Source: Pseudomonas cerasi
Lineage (GTDB): Bacteria > Pseudomonadota > Gammaproteobacteria > Pseudomonadales > Pseudomonadaceae
Direction: 5' to 3'
DNA: 64,000 bases
NCBI RefSeq assembly: GCF_900074915.1
Contig: NZ_LT222319.1
Location: 2,043,001 to 2,107,000 of the forward strand
A program made the translations under genes and the position numbers. The stretch's first letter is position 1. Every line of letters starts with the position of its first letter. Below, piece after piece: positions 12,110 to 20,644 of this stretch. The notes beneath the pieces were generated by a model. It was not told where the DNA came from and searched no databases. It worked only from the letters and a program-made list of their open reading frames with translations.

Positions 12110-13183
12110 ATGAATACACTGTTTATGCACTGCCGACCCGGTTTTGAGGGCGAAGTCTGCTCGGAAATAGCCGATCACGCCGCGCGCCTGGACGTGGCCG
12201 GGTATGCCAAGGCCCGTCCCAGCACCGCCTGCGCCGAATTCATCTGCACCGAGGCGGATGGTGCCGAGCGGTTGATGAACGGTCAGCGCTTCGACAAGCT
12301 GATCTTTCCCCGGCAGTGGGCGCGGGGGCTGTTTCTCGAGTTGCCGGAAACCGATCGCATCAGCGTGATTCTGGCGCAGCTGGCGGCGTTCCCGATCTGC
12401 GGCAGTCTGTGGCTTGAGGTGGTGGATACCAACGACGGCAAGGAGCTGTCGAATTTCTGCAAGAAGTTCGAAGCGCCGCTGCGCAAGGCCCTGACTCAGG
12501 CAGGCAAACTGGTGGATGACCCGCGCAAGCCGCGTCTGCTGCTGACCTTCAAGAGTGGTCGCGAGGTGTTTCTCGGTCTGGCCGATGCGGACAACTCCGC
12601 CATGTGGCCTATGGGCATCCCGCGCCTCAAGTTTCCCCGCGAGGCGCCAAGCCGTTCGACCTTGAAGCTAGAAGAGGCGTGGCACCACTTCATTCCCAGA
12701 GACCAGTGGGACGAGCGCCTTTCCGGCGACATGACCGGTGTGGACCTGGGTGCCGCGCCGGGCGGCTGGACGTATCAACTGGTGCGCCGCGGCATGCTAG
12801 TGACCGCCATCGATAACGGACCGATGGCGGAAAGCCTGATGGACACCGGGCTGGTTCAGCACTTGATGGCCGACGGTTTTACCTACAAGCCTCGGCAGCC
12901 AGTCGACTGGATGGTCTGCGACATCGTCGAAAAGCCTGCGCGCAATGCGGCGCTGCTGGAAACCTGGCTGGGTGAAGGCCTGTGCCGCGAAGCGGTGGTC
13001 AACCTCAAGTTGCCGATGAAACAGCGCTACGCTGAAGTACGCCGACTGCTCGACCGCATCGAAGAGGGCTTTCAGGCGCGAGGGGTACGGGTGGCCATCG
13101 GCTGCAAACAGCTCTACCACGACCGCGAAGAAGTCACCTGCCACCTGCGCAGGCTGGACGTGGCCAAAACGGCGAGAAAGTGA
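12110..13183 (+). CDS. rlmM: 23S rRNA (cytidine-2498-2'-O)-methyltransferase RlmM
   Basis: The start ATG is preceded by AGGAG. The 357-aa protein begins MNTLFMHCRPGFEGEVCSEI, with an N-terminal THUMP-like region (~1-170). A Rossmann methyltransferase domain follows, with the SAM-binding motif VDLGAAPGGWTYQL near residue 215 and acidic motif VDWMVCDIVE. The C-terminal segment KQLYHDREEVTCHL is typical of the family. It methylates the ribose of C2498 in helix 89 of 23S rRNA, in the peptidyl transferase centre. It pairs divergently with acnA as in other Pseudomonas genomes. Confidence 0.95.
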   Translation: MNTLFMHCRPGFEGEVCSEIADHAARLDVAGYAKARPSTACAEFICTEADGAERLMNGQRFDKLIFPRQWARGLFLELPETDRISVILAQLAAFPICGSLWLEVVDTNDGKELSNFCKKFEAPLRKALTQAGKLVDDPRKPRLLLTFKSGREVFLGLADADNSAMWPMGIPRLKFPREAPSRSTLKLEEAWHHFIPRDQWDERLSGDMTGVDLGAAPGGWTYQLVRRGMLVTAIDNGPMAESLMDTGLVQHLMADGFTYKPRQPVDWMVCDIVEKPARNAALLETWLGEGLCREAVVNLKLPMKQRYAEVRRLLDRIEEGFQARGVRVAIGCKQLYHDREEVTCHLRRLDVAKTARK

Positions 13184-13245
13184 TTTCTCACTCTCGTTTC
13201 GCACGCTCCAGTGACTATCGTGCCAATGCCACGTTGGCATGTAGT

Positions 13246-13300
13246 TTGTGACGCGGAGCGTCACGAACTGCATTCCGACGCGGAGCGTTGGAACGATCCT
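13246..13300. repeat. Dispersed double-hairpin repeat, copy A
   Basis: It contains GTGACGC-GGA-GCGTCAC (13248-13264) followed by CATTCC and a second GACGC..GCGTTGG hairpin, ending GGAACGAT. Related copies are at 31994-32048 and, inverted, at 43252-43309. It lies between convergent rlmM and the aldehyde dehydrogenase gene, where it could help end transcription. Confidence 0.8.
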
Positions 13301-13338
13301 CGCGATCAGCAAGAATTAGCGCGCATCACAAACCCCAC

Positions 13339-14799
13339 TCAGCCAAACCCCACAATAGCCTTGGTCTCCAGATACTCTTCGAACCCCTGCACGCCATACT
13401 CGCGACCGTTGCCAGAGCGCTTGTAGCCGCCGAACGGGGCCATCGGGTTCCAGGCGGGGTAGTTCAGGTGCACTTGCCCGGCACGAATGCGCGAAGCGAC
13501 CGAGCGCGCCAGGTCAAGGTCCTGCCCCTGTACATGCGCACCCAGGCCATAGACCGTATCGTTGGCAATTGCGATAGCCTCCTCAATCGTGTCGTAGGCC
13601 ATCAGGCACAGCACCGGGCCGAAAATCTCTTCCCGGGCGATACGCATGGACGAATCCACCTCGGAAAACACCGTTGGCCGGGTATAGAAGCCTCGCTCAT
13701 GGCCCAGCAACCGTCCCGGCCCGCCGCACACCAGCTTCGCGCCTTCGCTCAGCCCGGCATCGATCATCGCCTGGACACGGTGAAACTGCGCCTCGTTGGC
13801 GATAGGGCCCAATACCGTGTGCTCCGACTGCGGATCACCCACAACGATTGCCGCGGCCGTTTCGGCAGCCAGCGCTTCGACTTCCGCCAATCGGTTCCTG
13901 GGCACGATCATTCGCGTTGGTGCGCTGCACGACTGACCCACATTGCGGAACGCGGCCATCACGCCGGGCGGCACCGCTTTGGCGAAGTCGGCGTCGGGCA
14001 GCAGGATATTCGGTGATTTGCCGCCCAGTTCCTGAGTCACTCGTTTAACCGTCGGTGCGGCGGCCTGCGCCACCAATGCGCCTGCCCGATTGGAACCAGT
14101 GATCGAGATCATGTCGATATCAGGGTGGGCCGCCATCGCGCCGCCGACCTCGGGGCCGCTGCCATTGACCAGGTTGAACACGCCGGGCGGCAGACCGGCG
14201 TCATGCACCAGTTGCGCGAACAGCAGGGCGCTCAAAGGCGACAATTCGCTGGGCTTGAGCACCACCGTACAACCCGCCGCGATGGCCGGGGCGACTTTGG
14301 CGGTGATTTGATACAACGGCCAGTTCCACGGCGTGATCAGGCCACACACCCCGATGGGCTCGCGTTCGATTGCCGTGCCGCCTTCAACGGTCTGGAAGCG
14401 ATAGGTCGCCAGCAGGTCACGTGCGACACGCACATGCTCGGCGGCCAGTGGCACCTGCATGGCCCGCGCCGAACTGATGGCTGCGCCCATCTCCAGCGAG
14501 ATCGCCTGCGCCAGTTGTTCCTTGCGCTCAAGAATAAGCTCGTGGATCCGACCGATTATCTGTGCCCGGGCGTGTGGCGAGGTGCCGGACCAGCCGGCAA
14601 AGGCTGCCCGCGCTGCTGCAACCGCACGGTCGACATCGGCGGCCGAGCCACTGGCGACATGCGCCACCACCTCTTCGGTCGCAGGGTTGATCACCGCAAT
14701 ACTGACCGGGTCGAGCGGGGCGGACCACCCCCCATCGATATACAGTTTCAGCGCGGTGTCCGGATCAACGTGATGGCTGTTCAAGGACTGTGAGGTCAT
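13339..14799 (-). CDS. NAD(P)+-dependent aldehyde dehydrogenase
   Basis: The ATG at 14799 (MTSQSLNSHH) follows GGGAG. A TTG at 14820 is a weaker option. The 486-aa protein has all the family marks: cofactor motif TPWNWPLYQ and VLKPSELSP, catalytic Glu in TQELGGKSP (~255), catalytic Cys in NVGQSCSAPTR (~290), and EEIFGPV and PFGGYKRSGNGRE near the C-terminus. It oxidises an aldehyde to the acid in the cytoplasm. The substrate cannot be read from sequence. It lies downstream of the RidA/FAD-oxidase cluster on the same strand, separated by 184 bp with an inverted repeat, so it may be part of the same pathway under its own promoter. Confidence 0.9.
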   Translation of the reverse strand: MTSQSLNSHHVDPDTALKLYIDGGWSAPLDPVSIAVINPATEEVVAHVASGSAADVDRAVAAARAAFAGWSGTSPHARAQIIGRIHELILERKEQLAQAISLEMGAAISSARAMQVPLAAEHVRVARDLLATYRFQTVEGGTAIEREPIGVCGLITPWNWPLYQITAKVAPAIAAGCTVVLKPSELSPLSALLFAQLVHDAGLPPGVFNLVNGSGPEVGGAMAAHPDIDMISITGSNRAGALVAQAAAPTVKRVTQELGGKSPNILLPDADFAKAVPPGVMAAFRNVGQSCSAPTRMIVPRNRLAEVEALAAETAAAIVVGDPQSEHTVLGPIANEAQFHRVQAMIDAGLSEGAKLVCGGPGRLLGHERGFYTRPTVFSEVDSSMRIAREEIFGPVLCLMAYDTIEEAIAIANDTVYGLGAHVQGQDLDLARSVASRIRAGQVHLNYPAWNPMAPFGGYKRSGNGREYGVQGFEEYLETKAIVGFG

Positions 14800-14906
14800 C
14801 CAGCGGGCTCCCTGGAGCAATAATGGTCAAGGCCAGGCACTTTGCTGTCAGGCCGTTCGATACCCATAAGCTAACAAAGCAGTCTGGATAAAAAGCGCCG
14901 ATCTGC

Positions 14907-14941
14907 CGGGTTGCAAAGAATAATCTGCTGTATGCAACCCG
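14907..14941. promoter_or_regulatory. Inverted repeat upstream of the aldehyde dehydrogenase gene
   Basis: CGGGTTGCA (14907-14915) and TGCAACCCG (14933-14941) are a perfect 9-bp inverted repeat with a 17-nt spacer. It lies 108 bp upstream of the ALDH start and 43 bp after the GNAT stop. It may be an operator for the ALDH gene. A terminator is less likely, because the nearest T run on the minus strand starts about 12 bases away. Confidence 0.4.
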
Positions 14942-14983
14942 CTAACATGGCGGACCTGTTTTGGCCGTTTATCCGCGCTGTTT

Positions 14984-15844
14984 TCAGCCGATCGCCTGAG
15001 TCACCAGCGCGAATTGCTGCACATCCGGGACGGAGGCGGGCGGCGTCCCGAGCACCATGCGCGGTGCCCTGTCGACACATGGCAGCCCCAGCCCTTCGAG
15101 CCACGCTGCCAGTCCGCAGTCAGCCAGAATGTCGAAGCGCACGAACATGCCGGGTATCTGTTGCAACAGGTGTTCAATCAATCGTTGTGCCTGATCGACA
15201 TCACGGGCGACCACCGGACCGATGATATGACCGCGCCCGAAGCGGCGCAGCAGGGCGATGCCTTGCAACTGACCTGCGTATTCAATCCCGACCGCGCGTT
15301 CTGCATCGCGCGACAACAGGTCAGTCAACACGGCAGTGCGATCCAGGCCGCTGCCCGCGTTGGCCAGTCGGATCAGTTCTGCGTGGTCGGTCGGACCCAG
15401 CGTACGAATCGGCAGGTCGTCTTTCGGTGCCAACAGACCTGACAGGTCAGCAATGCCCTGATGCTGCTGGATGCGGGCAAAATCTACGAAACCCAGACTC
15501 TGGTAAAGCGGCGCGCCCAGTTCCGTAGCGTTGAGGACTGGCGTGCGCGGTGCCGTCGCGTCGAGACACAGCTTCATCAAGCGGCGACCGATGCCTTTGC
15601 CCTGATGATCATCGCGGACGATCACCAGCCCGATCGAGGACCAGTCGCCCTGATGGCAGGTAAACGCTACGCCAACCAGCTGGCCATCATGCTCGGCGAC
15701 AAAGCCCTCGGAAGTACGTTGCACCATTGCCCAGTCCTGTTCGCGATGTGGCCATTTGAGGCTCACTGAAAGGGCATGGGCTGCCGGGATATCCTCCGCA
15801 GTCACCGGGCGATACTGGTAGTGAGCGTCTGTGGTTGCAGGCAT
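14984..15844 (-). CDS. GNAT-family N-acetyltransferase with C-terminal YitH-type domain
   Basis: The start MPATTDAHYQYRPV at 15844 directly follows GGAGGCGCC. A 42-nt upstream extension is less likely. The protein has 286 aa. Residues ~5-130 form a GNAT fold with the acetyl-CoA loop HQGKGIGRRLM near 87. The second half (ESLPIRTLGPTDH-like, GIEYAGQLQGIALLRRFGRGHIIGPVVA) matches the YitH/acetyltransferase C-terminal domain often fused to GNATs of this size. The acceptor substrate is unknown; in this cluster it might be an amino acid or amine. It starts 38 bp after the FAD oxidoreductase and is probably co-transcribed. Confidence 0.85.
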   Translation of the reverse strand: MPATTDAHYQYRPVTAEDIPAAHALSVSLKWPHREQDWAMVQRTSEGFVAEHDGQLVGVAFTCHQGDWSSIGLVIVRDDHQGKGIGRRLMKLCLDATAPRTPVLNATELGAPLYQSLGFVDFARIQQHQGIADLSGLLAPKDDLPIRTLGPTDHAELIRLANAGSGLDRTAVLTDLLSRDAERAVGIEYAGQLQGIALLRRFGRGHIIGPVVARDVDQAQRLIEHLLQQIPGMFVRFDILADCGLAAWLEGLGLPCVDRAPRMVLGTPPASVPDVQQFALVTQAIG

Positions 15845-15882
15845 GGCGCCTCCGTTGCAATGGGGTGGGTGAGTGGTTGGGC

Positions 15883-17067
15883 TCATACCAGCTTTCCAGT
15901 GCTCATCAGGCTGGACATGAGCGGCATCTCGATGGCAGTCGGATCGGTGAAGCGGCGAATATCGAACGGGCTGATCAATGTGCGCGTGCTGCCGGTGCTG
16001 ATCAGCTCGGCCATGACGTCACCGACGCCGGGGCCAAGCTGAAAACCATGGCCGCAGAAGCCAAACGCGTAGAACAGGCCGTCGACCTTGCCGCTGCGGC
16101 CCATGATCGGCAGCGAGTCCGGCGTGTAACTCTCGATGCCGCTCCAGACACGGATGATGTTCAGCTTCTCTGCACCCGGTAGCAGGCGTTTCATCTGTTT
16201 CATCTGGTTGATCAGGCTCTCCGGCTTGAAGTAGGCGCGGCGGTTGAGCATGTCCGGTTTATTGCGATTGCCGCCTCCGATGATGATGTTGCCGCGCGGG
16301 ATCTGCCGGAAATAGATCACTTCTTCCTTGATCCTGGTGAACACCCCGATCACCGTCGGCAGCGCGTAAGGTATCGGTTCTGTCACCGACATCTGCGGTC
16401 CGTTCGGCTCAAGAGGCACTGACTCGCCGAATTGCTCGGCGAGCCTGGCGCCCCAGGCACCCGCAGTGATGAGCAACTGTTCGGCGACGAATAGCTGTCC
16501 ATCGGCGGTGGTGACCTGAAACTCGCCGCCGACCTTCTGCACCTCGATCACTTCAGTGCGTTCCTCAATTCTTGCACCTGCGCGAATCGCCGCACGGGCG
16601 AATGCGGGTGCAGCCAACCGTGGGTTGGCGTGCCCGTCATGGGGCGCATAGGAACCGCCTTTGACTTGTGCACCAAGAAACGGAAAACGGTCATGCAGAG
16701 CCTTGCCGGAAAGGATCTGCAAATCCAGCTCGCGGGCTTCCGGGGCGGCGGCATAGGCTTCCAGTTCGGCAATTTCGTCTTCGCGATAGCAAACGCGCAT
16801 GTGCCCGCTGGGAATGAATTCCAGGTCTTCACCGATCAGCTCAGGCAGGCGCTTCCACAGTGCCCAAGAGCGATTGGACAGTTCCAGTTGGCCAAGAAAT
16901 CGTCCCTGACGGCGCACGTTACCGAAATTCACGCCGCTGGCATATTGGCCGATCTGGTCACGCTCCAGCAGGGTGACCGAACGGCCGTGCTGGCGCAGAA
17001 AAAACGCGGAGGACGCGCCCATGAAGCCGCCGCCGATAATCAGGACATCGCTTTTTTGTGGGGTCAT
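15883..17067 (-). CDS. FAD-dependent oxidoreductase, D-amino-acid/sarcosine oxidase (DAO) type
   Basis: The start MTPQKSDVLIIGGG at 17067 follows GGGAG. The protein has 394 aa. The N-terminal dinucleotide fold is GGGFMGASSAFFLRQHG with the ribose-binding acid in TLLERD. VNFGNVRRQGR is a family-specific FAD loop. The C-terminal YAFGFCGHGFQLGPGVG closes the FAD site. There is no signal peptide, so it is cytoplasmic. DAO-family members oxidise amino or N-alkyl amino acids to imines. The RidA gene ends 20 bp upstream of this start, and RidA hydrolyses such imines, which supports an amine-oxidising role. The substrate is not determined; a D-amino acid, glycine-like compound or N-methyl amino acid are all possible. 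Confidence 0.88.
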   Translation of the reverse strand: MTPQKSDVLIIGGGFMGASSAFFLRQHGRSVTLLERDQIGQYASGVNFGNVRRQGRFLGQLELSNRSWALWKRLPELIGEDLEFIPSGHMRVCYREDEIAELEAYAAAPEARELDLQILSGKALHDRFPFLGAQVKGGSYAPHDGHANPRLAAPAFARAAIRAGARIEERTEVIEVQKVGGEFQVTTADGQLFVAEQLLITAGAWGARLAEQFGESVPLEPNGPQMSVTEPIPYALPTVIGVFTRIKEEVIYFRQIPRGNIIIGGGNRNKPDMLNRRAYFKPESLINQMKQMKRLLPGAEKLNIIRVWSGIESYTPDSLPIMGRSGKVDGLFYAFGFCGHGFQLGPGVGDVMAELISTGSTRTLISPFDIRRFTDPTAIEMPLMSSLMSTGKLV

Positions 17068-17086
17068 GAGGGGCTCCCGGTCATGT

Positions 17087-17467
17087 TCATTGATCACAGC
17101 GCGCCAGGGCTTCGATCTCGATCAGGTAGCCGTGGTGCAATTCCGGGACCGGCACTACGGCACGCGCAGGGCGATGCTCGCCCAGATAGCCCGCGTAGAG
17201 GCGGTCGAAGGCAGGCCAGTGTTGGACGCCGGCGATATAAATCGTCACTTTCAGCAGGTCATTCGTACTGCATCCCGCCGCGCCGAGGATGGCCAGCAGA
17301 TTGTCCAGCGCGACCGCAGCCTGGACCTCGAACGGCTCCCCGACGCTGTGACTGCCATCGGCGCGCACCGGCAATTGTCCGGAAACATGCAGCGTGCCCT
17401 GATGCAGCATCGCCTGCGAATAATGCCCACCGGGTGCGGCGGCCAGGGACGTACTGATCGGTTTCAT
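17087..17467 (-). CDS. RidA/YjgF-family reactive imine/enamine deaminase
   Basis: The start MKPISTSLAAAPGGHYSQA at 17467 was chosen because it begins one base after the stop of the upstream PLP-enzyme gene, with GGTGAG in front. An ATG four codons earlier overlaps that gene. The 126-aa length is normal. Family marks are GGHYSQAM, LHVSGQLPV, LDNLLAILGAAGC, VTIYIAG and the C-terminal PARAVVPVPELHHGYLIEIE, where the usual substrate-binding Arg (PAR) is kept. RidA proteins hydrolyse 2-aminoacrylate and related imines released by PLP dehydratases and amine oxidases. Both enzyme types flank it here, giving a coherent catabolic operon. Confidence 0.92.
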   Translation of the reverse strand: MKPISTSLAAAPGGHYSQAMLHQGTLHVSGQLPVRADGSHSVGEPFEVQAAVALDNLLAILGAAGCSTNDLLKVTIYIAGVQHWPAFDRLYAGYLGEHRPARAVVPVPELHHGYLIEIEALARCDQ

Positions 17468-17468
17468 C

Positions 17469-18605
17469 TCACCAGCCATGCAGGCGACTCCAGGTATGGA
17501 TTGCGCCTTCGCTGTCGCAGGCGTGGTAGTCCGGGAATTGCGCGCCGGTGGCACAGGCGTGATTGGGCAGAATGCGCAGTCGGCTGCCGATGGGAAAACG
17601 CTTGCTGATGTCGGTCTCGCTGCCCGTAGCGAGCGTGATGATGCCGTGCTCCTGATTGGCACCGGTGACCCGTGCACCGTCGATCCACTCGCCGCTTTCG
17701 CTGCACACCTGGCCGTAGCCGAAATCCTCGCGCTGGCGCTGAGTGCCACGGTCGCGGCTCATGGCCATCCAGCCCGCGTCAACGATGATCCAGCCCTTGT
17801 CCTGCTGGTGGCCGATGACCGTGGTCAACACGCTCAGGGCCAGCTCATCTGCCTGGCATACGCCAATGTTGTGCATCACCAGGTCGAAGAACACATACAC
17901 GCCGGCGCGAACTTCGGTCACGCCGTGCAGGCTCTGCGCCGACAGGGCCGTCGGTGTCGAACCAATGCTGACGTCCGCACAGGGCAGTCCTGCCTGACGA
18001 ATCCGCTCGGCGGCGCTGACGCAGAGCCTGCGCTCCTGTTCGGCGAGGGCTTGCAGGGCTGCGGGGGTGTCGAGGTCATAACTGGACCCGGCATGGGTCA
18101 TTACCCCACGCAGTTGCATGCCACCGTCGACCAGCGTGCGCGCGACCTCGACGAGCGATGCATCGTCGACGGTCAGGCCGGAACGATGACCGTCGCAATC
18201 GATTTCAATCCAGACGTCGAAACGTTCGTCATGCGCCTGGCCGAAGACCACAATCGCCCGGGCAGCCGCCAAGCTGTCGGTCAGGAGGCTCAGGCGGCAG
18301 CCCTTGCGCCGCAGTCTGAGTGCCTGCTCCAGCTTGCCGGGCGCAATGGCCACGGCATAGAACACATCGTCGATGCCCTCGGCAAAGCAGTGTTCGGCCT
18401 CCTTTAATGTCGATACCGTGACGCCGCTGGCGCCCGCTGCAATCTGCGCCTGAATGACCGGCAGGCATTTGCTGGTCTTGACGTGTGGGCGCAAGCGCAC
18501 GCCCAGTTCATTCATGCGTTGTTGCATGCGCTGGATATTGTGCTGCATGCGCGACACATCGAGCAGCGCGACAGGCGTATCGAGAGAGGACAGGGAGGCT
18601 GACAT
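17469..18605 (-). CDS. DSD1-family PLP enzyme: D-serine/3-hydroxy-D-aspartate dehydratase or D-threonine aldolase type
   Basis: The 378-aa protein is a fold-type III PLP enzyme with an alanine-racemase-like barrel (~10-250) and a C-terminal beta domain. The PLP lysine lies in RPHVKTSK near residue 43. The metal site near residue 345 is NHACATGA. The His-x-Cys spacing is that of D-serine and D-threo-3-hydroxyaspartate dehydratases, while D-threonine aldolases usually have His-x-Asp. A dehydratase releasing 2-aminoacrylate is therefore favoured, which would explain the RidA gene one base downstream. It is the first gene of a cluster reading leftward, divergent from a LysR regulator. The actual substrate is inferred, not shown. 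Confidence 0.85.
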   Translation of the reverse strand: MSASLSSLDTPVALLDVSRMQHNIQRMQQRMNELGVRLRPHVKTSKCLPVIQAQIAAGASGVTVSTLKEAEHCFAEGIDDVFYAVAIAPGKLEQALRLRRKGCRLSLLTDSLAAARAIVVFGQAHDERFDVWIEIDCDGHRSGLTVDDASLVEVARTLVDGGMQLRGVMTHAGSSYDLDTPAALQALAEQERRLCVSAAERIRQAGLPCADVSIGSTPTALSAQSLHGVTEVRAGVYVFFDLVMHNIGVCQADELALSVLTTVIGHQQDKGWIIVDAGWMAMSRDRGTQRQREDFGYGQVCSESGEWIDGARVTGANQEHGIITLATGSETDISKRFPIGSRLRILPNHACATGAQFPDYHACDSEGAIHTWSRLHGW

Positions 18606-18701
18606 GGAGAGCGCTCATGTGGCTGGGTACGGCAGCCACTCTACGCAGCGATGATGAAGCTGTGGTTCAATGCGTGATCATCAATCATTAAGCTGAAGTG
18701 A

Positions 18702-19586
18702 ATGATAGCCATCGAAGACCTGCGTTTGGCCGTGACCCTGTCGCGCTGCGAATCGCTCAGTGCTGCCGCCAGAATCCTCAACGTCTCGCCGCCGGCGTTG
18801 TCGATGCGCTTGCGCAAACTGGAGGCGCAACTGGGCATCACCCTGGCCAATCGCGACGCCAGGCGCCTGAGTCTGACCGCTGATGGCGAGCGTTTCGCAC
18901 GCGAAAGCGCACAGTTGCTGGAGCAGTTGGAGGCGCTCCCGGAGTCCTTCAAGCAGCGTGACGAACGGCTGGTGGGTACGCTGCGCCTGGCAGCGCCATT
19001 CGGTTATGGGCGCCAGCGTATTGCGCCGCTGCTGGCGCGCTTCGCCAGGCTGCACCCGCAGTTGTGTCTGCAGCTGGACCTGCGCGAAACACCCTGGCCG
19101 GACCGTCATGACAGCGATGCGGTGATACACATCGGTAGCCTCAATGACAGCCAGTGGATCGCCAGGCCGCTGGCGCAGAACCATCGCTGGCTATGCGCCA
19201 GCCCGGCGTATATCGAGCAACATGGTGTGCCCTCGACGCCCGAACAGCTGGCTGCCCATCGCTGCATCTCTATTCGCGAAAACGATGAAGACGTTACCCT
19301 CTGGCACCTGAGCAAGGGCCAGACCAAAAAGACCCTGCGCATCGAGCCCGCGCTGCTCAGCAACGACGGTTCGGTCGCCCGGCGCTGGGCCGAGCAGGGG
19401 CTGGGCATCGTGTTGCGCTCGCAGTGGGACGTCAGCGACGCCATTGCCAGCGGCAGGCTGGTAAGGGTGCTCGCCGATTGGCAACTGGCCAGTGCGCCGA
19501 TCAACCTGCTGGTGCCTGTACGCAAGCATCGCAGCGCACGGGTGCAGGCGTTGACCGAGTTTCTCGAGACAGCTCTGAAAGCCTGA
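18702..19586 (+). CDS. LysR-family transcriptional regulator
   Basis: The protein has 294 aa. The N-terminal winged helix-turn-helix (IEDLRLAVTLSRCESLSAAARIL, VSPPALSMRLRKLEAQLG) is followed by a periplasmic-binding-protein-like effector domain (from about residue 90, RLAAPFGYGRQRIAPLL). The LysR-type C-terminus includes LARRWAEQGLGIVLRSQWDV-like sequence. It is divergent from the PLP/RidA/FAD operon across 96 bp and is therefore its likely regulator, responding to a substrate or intermediate. The ribosome site is weak (GAAGTG next to the ATG). Confidence 0.9.
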   Translation: MIAIEDLRLAVTLSRCESLSAAARILNVSPPALSMRLRKLEAQLGITLANRDARRLSLTADGERFARESAQLLEQLEALPESFKQRDERLVGTLRLAAPFGYGRQRIAPLLARFARLHPQLCLQLDLRETPWPDRHDSDAVIHIGSLNDSQWIARPLAQNHRWLCASPAYIEQHGVPSTPEQLAAHRCISIRENDEDVTLWHLSKGQTKKTLRIEPALLSNDGSVARRWAEQGLGIVLRSQWDVSDAIASGRLVRVLADWQLASAPINLLVPVRKHRSARVQALTEFLETALKA

Positions 19587-19696
19587 TCCGGCAAAGCAAC
19601 GGCACGCTGTTGGTCGCAGGGTTGAATACCTTAATTGACGCTCACGGCAACGCGCGGGTATAAACCGCGTCTTGTGTTTTTGTCGGATTTTTCTCC

Positions 19697-20299
19697 ATGA
19701 GTTTCAGCCCCCTGATTCGCCAGTTGATCGATGCCTTCCGCGTGCTGCCGGGCGTCGGTCAGAAAACCGCTCAGCGCATGGCGTTGCAGTTGCTGGAGCG
19801 TGACCGCAGCGGCGGTTCGCGGCTGGCGCAGGCACTGGGGCAGGCGATGGACGGCGTGGGTCACTGCCGCTCGTGCCGTACGCTGACCGAAGAGGAACTC
19901 TGCCCGCAATGTGCAGATACGCGTCGTGATGACACGTTGTTGTGCGTGGTTGAAGGCCCGACGGATGTCTATGCGGTGGAGCAGACCGGCTACCGCGGTC
20001 GTTACTTCGTGCTCAAGGGCCATCTGTCGCCGCTCGACGGCCTGGGGCCGGAGGCCATCGGCATTCCGCAGTTGATGGAACGCATCAGCCAGCAGGGCAC
20101 CTTCACCGAAGTGATTCTCGCGACCAATCCGACCGTGGAAGGCGAAGCGACGGCGCATTACATCGCCCAGTTGCTCCATGACAAGGGCCTGGTCGCGTCG
20201 CGCATCGCCCACGGCGTTCCGCTGGGTGGCGAGCTGGACCTGGTCGACGGCGGTACCCTGGCGCACTCGTTTGCAGGGCGCAAGCCGATTTCGATGTGA
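19697..20299 (+). CDS. recR: Recombination mediator protein RecR
   Basis: The protein has 200 aa, the normal size. It has an N-terminal helix-hairpin-helix ([19 protein letters not shown]), a C4 zinc finger ([16 protein letters not shown], residues ~57-72), a Toprim domain ([15 protein letters not shown], then [13 protein letters not shown]) and a C-terminal Walker-B-like region. With RecF and RecO it loads RecA at gaps in SSB-coated DNA. In many bacteria recR follows dnaX and ybaB; here the gene upstream is instead the LysR regulator, so recR probably has its own promoter in the 110-bp gap. Confidence 0.97.
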   Translation: MSFSPLIRQLIDAFRVLPGVGQKTAQRMALQLLERDRSGGSRLAQALGQAMDGVGHCRSCRTLTEEELCPQCADTRRDDTLLCVVEGPTDVYAVEQTGYRGRYFVLKGHLSPLDGLGPEAIGIPQLMERISQQGTFTEVILATNPTVEGEATAHYIAQLLHDKGLVASRIAHGVPLGGELDLVDGGTLAHSFAGRKPISM

Positions 20300-20320
20300 T
20301 ACCGGCCAGCGCTTCTGCTG

Positions 20321-20644
20321 TCAGTAGCGCGGTGTAATATCGCGCTCGACAGGTGGCGCGTCCGGGTCCTGACCTGCCGGAAACTTGCCTTTCAGGTGCC
20401 AGGCGAACGCGATGATTTCGGCAATCGTGCGGTACAGCGGCTCGGGAATGCTGTCGCCCAGCTCCATGCGTGCCAGCAGCTTGACCAGTTCGGCATTCTC
20501 GTAGATGGGCACTTCGTATTCGCGAGCAATGGCCAGAATCGCCTCGGCCAACTGGTCGTCGCCCTTGGCGCTGAGCGTCGGAGCATGCTGGCCGTCATAG
20601 CTGAGGGCGATAGCCTGGCGCGGAGTGTGGTCGGGTAGGCTCAT
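20321..20644 (-). CDS. FlhB C-terminal-domain homologue (FlhX/EscU-YscU-HrcU cytoplasmic-domain type)
   Basis: The 107-aa protein corresponds only to the cytosolic domain of the flagellar export switch FlhB (AIALSYDGQHAPTLSAKG, EYEVPIYENAELVKLLARM, EPLYRTIAEIIAFAW). It begins just beyond the place of the autocleaving Asn-Pro-Thr-His motif, which is absent, and has no membrane segment. Its ATG overlaps the stop of the FliK-like gene by one base (TGATG), so the two are translationally coupled. FliK binds FlhB to switch export specificity, so a stand-alone partner pair is plausible. The full-length flhB would be elsewhere. Confidence 0.88.
   Translation of the reverse strand: MSLPDHTPRQAIALSYDGQHAPTLSAKGDDQLAEAILAIAREYEVPIYENAELVKLLARMELGDSIPEPLYRTIAEIIAFAWHLKGKFPAGQDPDAPPVERDITPRY

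Noticed and set aside
19651..19690. Terminator-like hairpin before recR
   Set aside because: Only a 5-bp stem (CGCGG/CCGCG) near a broken T run; too weak to call.
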